From a virus, in IMG/VR virus record IMGVR_UViG_3300034152_000556, positions 44,709 through 108,708 of that record: a stretch of 64,000 bases of DNA, one strand, 5' to 3'. Below are positions 7,218 to 15,766 of this stretch, in pieces. Positions within the stretch are counted from its first letter, which is position 1. Each line of letters begins with the position of its first letter. A model generated the notes under the pieces. The model saw only the letters and a program-made list of their open reading frames with translations. It made no database searches and was not told the DNA's origin. Position numbers and translations under genes: made by a program.

Positions 7218-9843
7218 TCATTATCCTCCGAGAATCTACCGGATAGAATTCACTCATTTTCTCGTTTTGGGTGAACATACCTCTGAAGTTTGGTAATCCG
7301 GGTTGTAGGTCAACAATCAATTCTTTCTCTGACATTCTTGGTGGAAGAATGCCATGCGGTAGCGCGTAACTCTTAAACGTCTCATCAAACACAAAATAAT
7401 CATGTGCAAGATTTAGAACTGAACCTAGAGATGCACAGCGCGAATCACCAAGCTTGTTCTGAAAATACATATAATCATAATCTGACTTATATGGACCTCC
7501 AGTGATTTCAAAGACATCTCCTGGTTGTATTTTGATTTTGTTCATATCAAGTGGCACATGCTGCGTCTTTTGCCATGTCTTTGTACCCATTCGCATCTTT
7601 GTGAAGTTTGCAATCACATCTTCAGCCCAAAGAGTCAAACCATTTGAGCAAAGTACAAGGGGTTCGTCGCAGCCTGTATCTGTGATAAATCCAATGATGA
7701 TATTAACATCAGTTTTCGGGAAGTTTTGAATATCATCAACTTTTGCTTTTATTTTCATGCCTGTTTGTAGGGTCTTGTATTTTGTTTTAACGTGTCTTAC
7801 TGCCCCCACATCTATATAGCTTTTGTTGCCTTTGATATAGACTTTTTCTGATAACTTTCCGTCTTTGTCTTGCAGAATAAACGAAACAGTTTGCAATTCA
7901 TCGTTGACTTTGAATCCCATGATAGTTTTTATCTTCAACATTTCAAGCGGCGTTTCCCAGTTTGCACAGACCACTCGATCACCAACTTCAAATTTAATAT
8001 CTCCATCGAAGCTTGGTATGTTGAGTTTGCTACCATCTATCCATTGTCGTGTAATGCTTGTGAAAGGCACATCTGCTAAACCAGCATTGTGATTGATGTA
8101 AAAACCATCTGGTGAAGCATATGCAACAAGAACTTCTTTTTTGTGTGAATCTGTTACCGATTTAATAGCTCTTAGCTTATAGTATCGGTTGCCAACTCTG
8201 AATGGCATATTATCTATTTTTTTCAACTTGTTTAGTTGTAGATATGTCACGGTATCTTGATTTTTTGGATCTAGAATATCAATACCACCGTTTTCATTTT
8301 TGAAACGATAAATTAAATCACCAGATGGTGAAACATCTAAATCAACAAATTCTAGATTTTTGAAAGTGCTGACAATTGATGTTGATGTTAAAGTGTCGTA
8401 GTGTTTTCCAGCGTCAAATGAGAGGCAATACTTTTTTCCTGGTTTTATCAAGCGACCGAAAAGTTTTGGTTTTTCAACATTGTACTTCTCGATCTCAAGA
8501 CCATCAACAGCGGTAAAGTACTCATCACCTAAGCGAAACTCAGGTACGCCATTGAACTCTCGAATTGATATTAGCTTTTTAAATAGGGGTTTCTGGCTTA
8601 CTGCGGTTTTGACAGTAACGATATCACCAATAGTTAGCTTCTTACCATTGTATTTGATATTTGCTTTTTCTTGCCTTGTCTTCATTTCTTCGAGAATTTT
8701 ATCTTTGAGTTTCTTCGTAAGCTGTATCATGCGATATTCTCCATTTGGTTTTTCATATCGCATGTGAGATATATTGGGTGTTCTTGCAGATGATAGAAAT
8801 GATACCACTCTAACTTCTTGATTTTTATGAGTGAAGGTGTCTCCCGGATATAGAAGAAACATCCCATTGCTATCAAGATGTACAACTGCCGATGCGTTTT
8901 CTTTCAATGGCTGTGGTTTTGTATCATCGGTGATTTCATCTGATGAGAAACTAGTTTTGAAGAATGTTGTAATTCTTGATATATCAGCAGATACGCTAGA
9001 ATTTAGACTTATATTACGACCACTATTAAGCGTGTATTTGATAGCTGCACCGAGAGTTGCTTTTTTTGCCAACAGCCACCTGACTTTAAATATAAACATT
9101 GGGTCGTTGATGGTTCGATGTGCCCACTCTATCGGATTTGAGACATACGGTGTCTTTGCTTGATGATATCGATTTGGGTTATACATATAGTCCGAGTTAA
9201 ATTCGTTGTTCCAGAAAAAGTGCATATAATTTTGAATGAACACTGCAACGTTTGGATAGTTCGAACCCATACCATCACCTAGACAGCACCATAGACCATC
9301 GTTTAGATTTGGAAGATTGGCATAAAACATCGGGTCACCCATGCCCATTACTGGCGCTGGTCTGAAATAAACGGTAGAACCACGATAACGGTTGTTTGAA
9401 TCAACAATAACAATATGGATGATATATGGAAATGCAAAGTTGATTGTATGTAGTTCTCGTGAGCCGCCTTTGCTATCGAAGTGTTTATCAATCACATCTT
9501 TCCACTCATCATACATTCCACGGTCTCGTGCGTCTTTAATTTCATTTGCAAAGTTTCTACGCATGTTGACTGTTCTAATTGCTGGTTGTTCTTCGATAAC
9601 AACACACTTATTTCCGTGCATATCTTCATATATGTAGCGACAGTTCATGGGAAGGATACCATCGTAGGTAAACTCTCTTGTTGTTAGCCTCTTCTGTAAT
9701 TGGTTCAGAAGAATATTTGTTGGAATTATACCTTTCGTAATTTTTGCTTTTGGGTCTTTCCAACTTTCATCTCTATATTTATCTGGAATTTCGCTGCCGT
9801 ATAGAACGGCGTACTTCTTGTTCAGCCGAATCTCTTCGATCAT
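7210..9843 (-). CDS. Large E2-like protein with long beta-rich C-terminal extension (877 aa)
   Basis: The N-terminal quarter carries an E2/RWD-like core. Strands near residues 137-160 are followed by a Pro-rich turn and LPNLNDGLWCCLG (C186/C187), the layout of the E2 catalytic flap seen in PRTRC-B-like proteins. A helix with FFWNNEFN follows. Residues about 300-877 contain repeated short beta modules with 'PGD' turns (YPGDTF, QPGDVF, KPGKKY, EVGDRV), suggesting a row of SH3-like barrels that may bind the target or a virion component. It lies directly upstream of the JAMM gene with an overlap. The size is far beyond any usual E2. The E2 call is motif- and context-based; a structural protein with a fortuitous motif remains possible. 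Confidence 0.6.
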   Translation of the reverse strand: MIEEIRLNKKYAVLYGSEIPDKYRDESWKDPKAKITKGIIPTNILLNQLQKRLTTREFTYDGILPMNCRYIYEDMHGNKCVVIEEQPAIRTVNMRRNFANEIKDARDRGMYDEWKDVIDKHFDSKGGSRELHTINFAFPYIIHIVIVDSNNRYRGSTVYFRPAPVMGMGDPMFYANLPNLNDGLWCCLGDGMGSNYPNVAVFIQNYMHFFWNNEFNSDYMYNPNRYHQAKTPYVSNPIEWAHRTINDPMFIFKVRWLLAKKATLGAAIKYTLNSGRNISLNSSVSADISRITTFFKTSFSSDEITDDTKPQPLKENASAVVHLDSNGMFLLYPGDTFTHKNQEVRVVSFLSSARTPNISHMRYEKPNGEYRMIQLTKKLKDKILEEMKTRQEKANIKYNGKKLTIGDIVTVKTAVSQKPLFKKLISIREFNGVPEFRLGDEYFTAVDGLEIEKYNVEKPKLFGRLIKPGKKYCLSFDAGKHYDTLTSTSIVSTFKNLEFVDLDVSPSGDLIYRFKNENGGIDILDPKNQDTVTYLQLNKLKKIDNMPFRVGNRYYKLRAIKSVTDSHKKEVLVAYASPDGFYINHNAGLADVPFTSITRQWIDGSKLNIPSFDGDIKFEVGDRVVCANWETPLEMLKIKTIMGFKVNDELQTVSFILQDKDGKLSEKVYIKGNKSYIDVGAVRHVKTKYKTLQTGMKIKAKVDDIQNFPKTDVNIIIGFITDTGCDEPLVLCSNGLTLWAEDVIANFTKMRMGTKTWQKTQHVPLDMNKIKIQPGDVFEITGGPYKSDYDYMYFQNKLGDSRCASLGSVLNLAHDYFVFDETFKSYALPHGILPPRMSEKELIVDLQPGLPNFRGMFTQNEKMSEFYPVDSRRIMNV

Positions 9844-9846
9844 TCT

Positions 9847-10221
9847 TTATTCTCCTCGAAAGTATTTCACAAGTTTCGCATACTCCGTTAGAATGTTCTT
9901 TGCCTTTGCCTCTTTAATATCCCAAGATTTCTTCGGAAATTTTTGAGTTTCTCGTGGGTCAGATTTTATCGCAGCCTTTGGTATTGACCAAAGTCTTGCA
10001 ACATAATGACCTATGCTTTCGCGTTCTAATGTTAGATAACACAGTTCGCTATCATAACGACCTGGAACTTCTAAAGTGAGAATGACATTTGGCCCTTGCG
10101 GGGCATATTTTATATTCATATGAGGATGTTCTTCTTTTTCAATTAGGTCGCACATCTCTCTTACTTTATCAAGTTCCTCATCGTATGGTGTTCCTGCAAT
10201 GAGTTTTCCTAGTGTTTTCAT
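9847..10221 (-). CDS. Protein of unknown function upstream of the E2-like gene (124 aa)
   Basis: Not recognised. The chosen ATG (10219-10221) overlaps the previous stop as ATGA and has AAGGA upstream; a longer frame to 10266 would run inside the preceding gene. The protein is mixed alpha/beta, basic towards the C-terminus, with no cysteine motif or membrane segment. It is the first small gene before the ubiquitin-like cassette and could be an accessory, but nothing in the sequence shows that. Confidence 0.7.
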   Translation of the reverse strand: MKTLGKLIAGTPYDEELDKVREMCDLIEKEEHPHMNIKYAPQGPNVILTLEVPGRYDSELCYLTLERESIGHYVARLWSIPKAAIKSDPRETQKFPKKSWDIKEAKAKNILTEYAKLVKYFRGE

Positions 10222-10526
10222 GCTGGTTTCCTTATTCTGTATCTTACCTTGTCTAACTCTACCCAATCGGCTTGCTTAAATGGAATAGAACGCCATTCTT
10301 GTTTTTCCAAATCAAAGCAATGAATTATTCCATTTTTACGCATTAAATTGACGATTTTCTTAATATTTACAGATTTCGGATGTTGCTTTTTTGGAATTTG
10401 AGTAAAGTCTAAGGTGCATACCATTACTCGAATTGTTCCGTCCTTTTTCTTGAATTTGACAACAGCTTCTTTTGCTTTAGAAAGCTTTTCCCAAAAATCA
10501 AGAGCAGATGTGATTTCATCAGCCAT
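10218..10526 (-). CDS. SH3-barrel (WYL_2/DUF2693-like) phage protein (102 aa)
   Basis: Matches from memory the small phage family with the pattern 'KKDGTIR.M.CTLDF..IP', here KKKDGTIRVMVCTLDF, followed by a strand ending in W-R-S/I-P (EWRSIPF). These are predicted SH3-like beta barrels, common in T4-like phages and of unknown exact role, possibly nucleic-acid or protein binding. It starts behind a GGAGGG site and overlaps the radical SAM gene by 8 bases. It is coupled to the next gene by ATGA. Confidence 0.7.
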   Translation of the reverse strand: MADEITSALDFWEKLSKAKEAVVKFKKKDGTIRVMVCTLDFTQIPKKQHPKSVNIKKIVNLMRKNGIIHCFDLEKQEWRSIPFKQADWVELDKVRYRIRKPA

Positions 10527-11559
10527 CTTTCTTACCCTCCCTTACATCTAGGTGTACTAACCCTGCAACATCATCAGTCATGCTCATAAGCTGGCATGTA
10601 TGATTACAGAGTTGACAATAATTTCTTTTATCTCGTATCAGTGCTTCTCTCACTTGATATGATACCTCTCTCCTTTGAACAAACAGATTCATTAGAGAGT
10701 TATACTTTGGAGTATGTACGCCTCTTATACGCAGACAAAGTCGAATTGAACCATCAGCATCTATGGTAATATTATGAATACCTTGCTCTAAGAAACAATC
10801 TAACTTTGCTGGTAAAATATCAAAAATCTTTTCTAATAGATAATGCTTCATATGAACATTACATTTTCGGTCATCTAGTATTTTTACAAGTTCACCAGCG
10901 AGTCGCAGACTTGGTCTTACCAACTGTTCTGTACCATAAACATTTGAAAAGTCATACCAGCTGTTTTTTGCGATATCGACAAATGTCAAATCGCTACAGA
11001 TACCCAAGTCTGAAAGTTTCCTGATAAACCTATGTAGATCAGAAATATCATGTTTCATTACGGTTACTTCAGCAACAAGGTCTTTGATTTTCGTGTGTTC
11101 TTTCAAAACTACTAAATTTGCTAGACCTTCTCGACTCTTTTTTGCTCGATCTGAATTATCAGTTGCTAAAACAGGGTCGATGGATGCTGTGAAACCTTTT
11201 ATCTCATCGACACTTCTTAATAGATTGGTGATTCTATCTTGAATGCCTCTTGAGTTGTTGCTTATAATTGTATAATGCATTCTGTTTTCATTGCAGAAGT
11301 TTATTATATCTGGTAAGTCATTTCTTAGTAATGGTTCGCCGCCATAGAAGATATGAAAACAATCTGGGTTGTGCATTTTAAATTGCAACAAAGCCATCTT
11401 GATATAATCCAGCGACATTTCATTTTTATGATAATAAGATGAGATTGGATAGTCACCTTGACCGCCTCCACCGGCTATGATAGCACAGTACTTGCAGTTT
11501 AAATTGCAACGGCGAGTTAGTATCCAATTCACAATTTTGATTCGTTCTTTATTTTCCAA
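10519..11559 (-). CDS. Radical SAM protein (346 aa)
   Basis: Contains the radical SAM Fe-S motif CNLNCKYC (CxxxCxxC) near residues 18-25, a GGEPL motif (YGGEPLLR) for SAM binding and a C-terminal cysteine group (CLRIRG, then CQLCNHTCQL) resembling a SPASM/twitch auxiliary cluster. Proteins with this layout modify peptides or act as maturases, but the substrate cannot be read from the sequence. The start appears to be TTG at 11557-11559 with GAGGT upstream, overlapping the SbcC stop. It lies between the recombination genes and the ubiquitin-like cassette. A QueE role is unlikely, because QueE is much shorter. Confidence 0.85.
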   Translation of the reverse strand: MENKERIKIVNWILTRRCNLNCKYCAIIAGGGGQGDYPISSYYHKNEMSLDYIKMALLQFKMHNPDCFHIFYGGEPLLRNDLPDIINFCNENRMHYTIISNNSRGIQDRITNLLRSVDEIKGFTASIDPVLATDNSDRAKKSREGLANLVVLKEHTKIKDLVAEVTVMKHDISDLHRFIRKLSDLGICSDLTFVDIAKNSWYDFSNVYGTEQLVRPSLRLAGELVKILDDRKCNVHMKHYLLEKIFDILPAKLDCFLEQGIHNITIDADGSIRLCLRIRGVHTPKYNSLMNLFVQRREVSYQVREALIRDKRNYCQLCNHTCQLMSMTDDVAGLVHLDVREGKKDG

Positions 11560-13738
11560 GTTCTAGTACCTCATCTGCTTCGAGTTGATCAACATGTCTG
11601 TGTGATATAATTAAAATATGTTTATCTTTAACAACACTTCTAAGAACTTTAGAAACATAACCAATATTCTCGTCGTCAAGACTGTCGAATATTTCATCAA
11701 ACAACAAGATGTTATATCGAACATCTTGAACACGTTCTTGAAGATCACCAAGCGTTAAAATTGTTGCAATATCAACCAATCTAGTTTGCCCACCTGAAAA
11801 TTGAACTCTTGAGTTTGCTTTGGTTTCTGTGTCAAGAACATTTACAGAAATCTTGTCTCGAAATTCACCAGCCTTAGTTGCTGATAAAGTATCAAATGAG
11901 ACTACGTATCTCCCATCTGACATTCTATCAAGATATTCCATAACGCGCTCATTCATAAAAGGTATTGATTCATCAATGAGCATTGATGGTATACCTGTTG
12001 GTGAAAACCCAGTTTTCCAAACTTCTGCAATCTTTTGTTGTCTGACATATGTTTCAAGTTGTTCTTTAAAAGTTTTAACATTGTTTCTGTAATTATCTTT
12101 TTGCATCTTTAATGTTTGTAGATTTGATTTATCAAATTCTCGATTTCGTTCTCTCTTGAGCCTTTCTTCAAGGTTTTCGATTTCGTTTTTGCATCTTTCT
12201 ATATAAAGAGTTTTTGTATTGATATCATCTTTGAGTTTTGTAAGCTCTTCTTTTTGTGCTAAAAACTCGTTATAAGATTTCTCAAGCTCTTCTTTTTCAG
12301 CTTGATATTTAGCCTTAATATCTTGTTCAGTTTTTGTTGCTATATCTGCAACCTGTGTAAGAGCTGTTTCCAAACGTTGTTTGTAAACGTTAATCATTTG
12401 ATTATATGATTCTTCAGCATGTGCAAGTTGTGATTCTTGGTGTCGTTTTTCAGAGTCGAGTTGTTTGAGGACTTCTTTTAACTTTTCTCTGATTCCACTC
12501 ACCATGTGCTCTTTCTGTTTCATTTGTTCAGTAAGATTTTGTATTTCGCTGTCACACGCTTGTATTTTTTCTTGTAGATGTGATATTGCGTCATCGTCTA
12601 TATCACGTTTACAAGTTGGACAGGTTTTAACATCTGAATTTAGAACTTTGGTGAGCTCCTCTTTCATATTGTTCAAAGATAAAACTTGTCCATGCAGATA
12701 TGATGCTTCTGATTCAATTTTGCCTTGCTTGCCTTCTGCAACATTTTTTTGTGTGAGAATTTCACGCTGAATAGAATTGATCATATCTAAGAACTTGCTT
12801 TTTTCTTTTGAAAATTTTTCGTATTCCTCTCTTTCCTTAGCAGATGCCGCCGCTTTAAGTTCACTCTCTTTTTTGTCTCGATGCACTGCTAAAGAATCTA
12901 AAGCTTGTTTAGCTTTTTGTGACAACTCATTAAATGTGTTTTCAATATTTTTCAAATCGTCAACAAGCTTAGTAAGTATTTTTTCTTGAGCCAAAAGATT
13001 CTTCAGAGACTCTTCTCTTAGTTTCAAAGACTCTTTCTCATCGCTAATCTCATCTTCTAAAGTTTCTATCAACTTTGTCTGTTCTTGATAAAAAGTGGTT
13101 TCGCGAATTCGCTCTCTGGTAAGTTGATTTTCAATCTCTTCAATGCGACCTTCTGTTACTTTAATTTCAGAATTTTTGTCAGCTATAAGATTTTTAATAT
13201 CTTTCAGAGCGTCTCGAACAAGATCATATCTTGCTTCCCATTTTTGGAATGAAAGAATCTTTCTGAAGATGTCCTTCTTCTCAGAGTCAATCAAGTCTGT
13301 AAAGAAATCTTTAACCTTTTGGCCGAACAATCTGGTGTTCATAAATAGATTCTTTGGACTTACCAAGGTTTCAATTTCAGGTACTACATCTTTGTGACCT
13401 TTTTTTATGTCTTTTCCGTTCTTCTTTAATATAACGGTGTTTCCAATGCGAGTGTATTTTACATAACGAGTGACATTGTATTGGTCTTCGTTGATGATAA
13501 AATCTAACTCAACCTTACAGTTTTTACCTATTACATTATTTACAACATCTTCGTTTCTAGCCCCTTTGCTCGTTATACCATATAGAGCAAATGGTATGGC
13601 ATCAAACATCATGGTTTTGCCGACACCATTGGGACCATTGATCATCGTCAGTTTTCCATTTTCAAACTGCAATTCCATCGGGTCAATATATGGCCCAAAA
13701 TTCTCCATTCTAACCCGCTGAAAGGTTATGTCTTTCAT
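11549..13738 (-). CDS. SbcC/Rad50-like (T4 gp46-like) recombination ATPase (729 aa)
   Basis: SMC-type ATPase that works with the SbcD-like nuclease encoded immediately upstream to process DNA ends in recombination-dependent replication. Walker A is GPNGVGKT at residues 35-42, long coiled coils fill the middle, and a zinc-hook CPTC is at the apex. The C-terminal ABC signature (FSGGQ) and Walker B with D-loop (ILLFDEIFDSLDD) follow. The ATG at 13736-13738 was chosen because a GGAGGGAGA site precedes it; the longer frame to 13783 lacks one. It overlaps the nuclease gene by 29 bases. Confidence 0.95.
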   Translation of the reverse strand: MKDITFQRVRMENFGPYIDPMELQFENGKLTMINGPNGVGKTMMFDAIPFALYGITSKGARNEDVVNNVIGKNCKVELDFIINEDQYNVTRYVKYTRIGNTVILKKNGKDIKKGHKDVVPEIETLVSPKNLFMNTRLFGQKVKDFFTDLIDSEKKDIFRKILSFQKWEARYDLVRDALKDIKNLIADKNSEIKVTEGRIEEIENQLTRERIRETTFYQEQTKLIETLEDEISDEKESLKLREESLKNLLAQEKILTKLVDDLKNIENTFNELSQKAKQALDSLAVHRDKKESELKAAASAKEREEYEKFSKEKSKFLDMINSIQREILTQKNVAEGKQGKIESEASYLHGQVLSLNNMKEELTKVLNSDVKTCPTCKRDIDDDAISHLQEKIQACDSEIQNLTEQMKQKEHMVSGIREKLKEVLKQLDSEKRHQESQLAHAEESYNQMINVYKQRLETALTQVADIATKTEQDIKAKYQAEKEELEKSYNEFLAQKEELTKLKDDINTKTLYIERCKNEIENLEERLKRERNREFDKSNLQTLKMQKDNYRNNVKTFKEQLETYVRQQKIAEVWKTGFSPTGIPSMLIDESIPFMNERVMEYLDRMSDGRYVVSFDTLSATKAGEFRDKISVNVLDTETKANSRVQFSGGQTRLVDIATILTLGDLQERVQDVRYNILLFDEIFDSLDDENIGYVSKVLRSVVKDKHILIISHRHVDQLEADEVLELGK

Positions 13739-14771
13739 TATCTTCTCCCTCCAGCTTTCTGATGAATTCAATATACTCATCATGCTCTTCTTCTGGTATT
13801 TCTTGACCAGCTAGATACCGTCTCAAGATTTCTTCGTCTGTCATCGAAGAGCTAAGACCGCGATCTGTTATATCTTTGTCTGTTCTATCTACAATTATAA
13901 ATTCTTTTTCCAGCTTGTCTGTGTCAATCGTTTCTTTCTTTATGATCTTAACAAGATGCCCCTCTTGTCGAAGCCTTTCTGCTTTCTGAATTGTTTCTTT
14001 TATATTCTTTTTTGTCAGATCAAGCTGTACGTGTTTACGATAACCAGATGTTGGTATGCTTTCTACCTCTAAGGTTTCAGAATCAACAACGAGAAATCTT
14101 TTTTCATCATCTTTTTCTCCCCAATCCAATTGAATTGGTGAACCAGCATAAAATATTCTGACATTTTCATTGCTGACTTCTTGTGGTTTATGGTAGTGAC
14201 CAAGCAACACCAGATCATAATTGTTTTCTAGATGTCGAATGCTTATATCGGAAATAATACTTAAACCAGAATTTACAACGGCTTCGTTCAAACCAAAGTG
14301 CGATATAAGAATATTAGCTTTAGCCTTTTTAATAGTAACTGCCATATCTGAGCTGTAAGGTACTATTAGAATAGACGGTCCTGCATCGATTTTGGCTATA
14401 GACCCACACATTCCGTGTGTTGCATTTATCTCAACAGAGTCATGATGATCTAGAAATTCAAGTGCTGAGATTGCATCTTTGCCTTTATGCGAAAGGTCAT
14501 GATTACCAGTTACAACCCAAAACTTCAATTGACGGTAATCTTCTAAAAAGTCTAACAACAATTTCTGTGCAAGACTGTAGATTATTGACTTATTGTGCAT
14601 GATGTCGCCACCAATAACCATGACCCCTATATCATTTTTAACACAGTGATCTGCAATATTTCTCAATGCTTGCATAATACTATGTAATCTATCTGGTAGA
14701 CCCGTCATTTCATTTATGGGGTCTTGACCGTACCTAGAAAGGTGTAGATCAGCTGTAAAAGCAAATTTCAT
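13710..14771 (-). CDS. SbcD/Mre11-like (T4 gp47-like) nuclease (353 aa)
   Basis: Calcineurin-like metallophosphoesterase subunit of the SbcCD complex. Metal-binding motifs are in order: D-L-H (TADLHLS, residues 7-13), GGDIMH, GNHD, then SHFG and GHYH. Length and order match T4 gp47. The gene is coupled by ATGA to the prepilin-like gene upstream and overlaps SbcC downstream. It is expected to cut DNA ends and hairpins together with SbcC during phage replication and repair. Confidence 0.95.
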   Translation of the reverse strand: MKFAFTADLHLSRYGQDPINEMTGLPDRLHSIMQALRNIADHCVKNDIGVMVIGGDIMHNKSIIYSLAQKLLLDFLEDYRQLKFWVVTGNHDLSHKGKDAISALEFLDHHDSVEINATHGMCGSIAKIDAGPSILIVPYSSDMAVTIKKAKANILISHFGLNEAVVNSGLSIISDISIRHLENNYDLVLLGHYHKPQEVSNENVRIFYAGSPIQLDWGEKDDEKRFLVVDSETLEVESIPTSGYRKHVQLDLTKKNIKETIQKAERLRQEGHLVKIIKKETIDTDKLEKEFIIVDRTDKDITDRGLSSSMTDEEILRRYLAGQEIPEEEHDEYIEFIRKLEGEDNERHNLSAG

Positions 14772-14947
14772 AGTTGTTCTCCGTTTGAAGATTTTTCGAC
14801 GGTTTCTTCAATTTGAATTCTTTCTTTTTCTGAATCTGTTGAATCAACTACTTTCAGGAAGATGTTAAGCGCCAATACTGCTAGAAGAGCAGTAATTGCG
14901 ATAGAAACCATTAATTCGATCAGAGTAAATCCTTTACTTTTTTTCAT
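14768..14947 (-). CDS. Type IV prepilin-like small membrane peptide (59 aa)
   Basis: The N-terminus MKKSKGFTLIELMVSIAI is a textbook class III (prepilin) signal: basic leader, G followed by F-T-L-I-E, then a hydrophobic helix of about 20 residues. Only about 30 polar residues follow, so the globular head of a pilin is missing. The ATG at 14945-14947 has GAGGAG seven bases upstream; earlier Met codons are too close to that site. It overlaps the preceding gene in another frame and is coupled to SbcD by ATGA. If real, host prepilin peptidase could process it and insert it in the host pilus or secretion machinery. Prepilin genes are not usual phage cargo. Confidence 0.75.
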   Translation of the reverse strand: MKKSKGFTLIELMVSIAITALLAVLALNIFLKVVDSTDSEKERIQIEETVEKSSNGEQL

Positions 14948-15383
14948 TTTCATTCTCCTCAAAATGTAAACATCTATCGATTGTTCGTAAGTGAGTTTTT
15001 ATATAAATTTCTGATAACTTATCTGTGTTGACACCAATCATTTCACCTGATTTGTCATATTGCCCAAATTCATTAATTGTGAAACCTTCTTTTTCAATTA
15101 GATTGTATGCAGCATAGTATGCCATCTCCTCAAGATGATCACCTTCTAGTTGCCACACTCTTTCGCATTTCTTTAGTCTTGCTAAAATTTTAAATACCAT
15201 ATTTGTGAATGCTCGGGTGTCTATGTCATTATTCAAAACTTTTTCAATTTCGTTTTCTTCAAGCATATCACTTGATTTAAGAGCATTTATCATTTCTTCA
15301 TCTGTTGGTTCAAACCAATCTGGTATGAACACTAAATATGATGTTGATGAGCTGTTGGTCACAAAATCTCCTTTAATTTTCAT
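14934..15383 (-). CDS. 'FVTNSSS' N-terminal motif protein A (149 aa)
   Basis: Begins MKIKGDFVTNSSSTSYLV, a motif seen at the N-terminus of many small phage and Firmicutes proteins of unknown function. The rest is acidic and helical with no recognised domain. The start at 15381-15383 was chosen because it overlaps the previous stop as ATGA and places the motif at the N-terminus. Its neighbour at 15380-15766 shares the same first 17 residues almost exactly but differs afterwards, so the two look like diverged paralogues that kept only the N-terminal tag. Confidence 0.8.
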   Translation of the reverse strand: MKIKGDFVTNSSSTSYLVFIPDWFEPTDEEMINALKSSDMLEENEIEKVLNNDIDTRAFTNMVFKILARLKKCERVWQLEGDHLEEMAYYAAYNLIEKEGFTINEFGQYDKSGEMIGVNTDKLSEIYIKTHLRTIDRCLHFEENENEKK

Positions 15384-15766
15384 AACTCTATTTTTTTCAG
15401 ATTTAATTGAGTATACCAATCATCAACCATTGATTTTGGTATTACATGAATTACACCTTCATAGTCTGGTGCGTATGTATCAAGTAATATGACAGCATCA
15501 CTACCTAGTGATTCAATAATGCTATAGTAAATGCTTTCATTTTCAGTTTGTGTAAAGGTCACATAATCTTTTGCTTCTTTTATCTCCTCTAATGCATCCC
15601 TTACAGATTCAACTAACTTATCTATTTCGGTGTAACCAAGGTCTTGTTCGACATATTCGCAAGCCTTCATGATATCTTCATCACTTGGTACTTGCCAGTT
15701 GTCGGGAACACATATGAGATATGATGTTGATGAACTGTTCGTGACAAAGTCTAATTTTATTTTCAT
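15380..15766 (-). CDS. 'FVTNSSS' N-terminal motif protein B (128 aa)
   Basis: Starts MKIKLDFVTNSSSTSYLI, nearly identical to protein A at 14934-15383. The remainder is acidic and mixed alpha/beta without known domains. It is coupled by ATGA both to the helicase gene upstream and to protein A downstream. The Ser-rich head with an aromatic residue may be a localisation, processing or modification signal; this is inference from conservation of the head alone. Confidence 0.8.
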   Translation of the reverse strand: MKIKLDFVTNSSSTSYLICVPDNWQVPSDEDIMKACEYVEQDLGYTEIDKLVESVRDALEEIKEAKDYVTFTQTENESIYYSIIESLGSDAVILLDTYAPDYEGVIHVIPKSMVDDWYTQLNLKKIEL

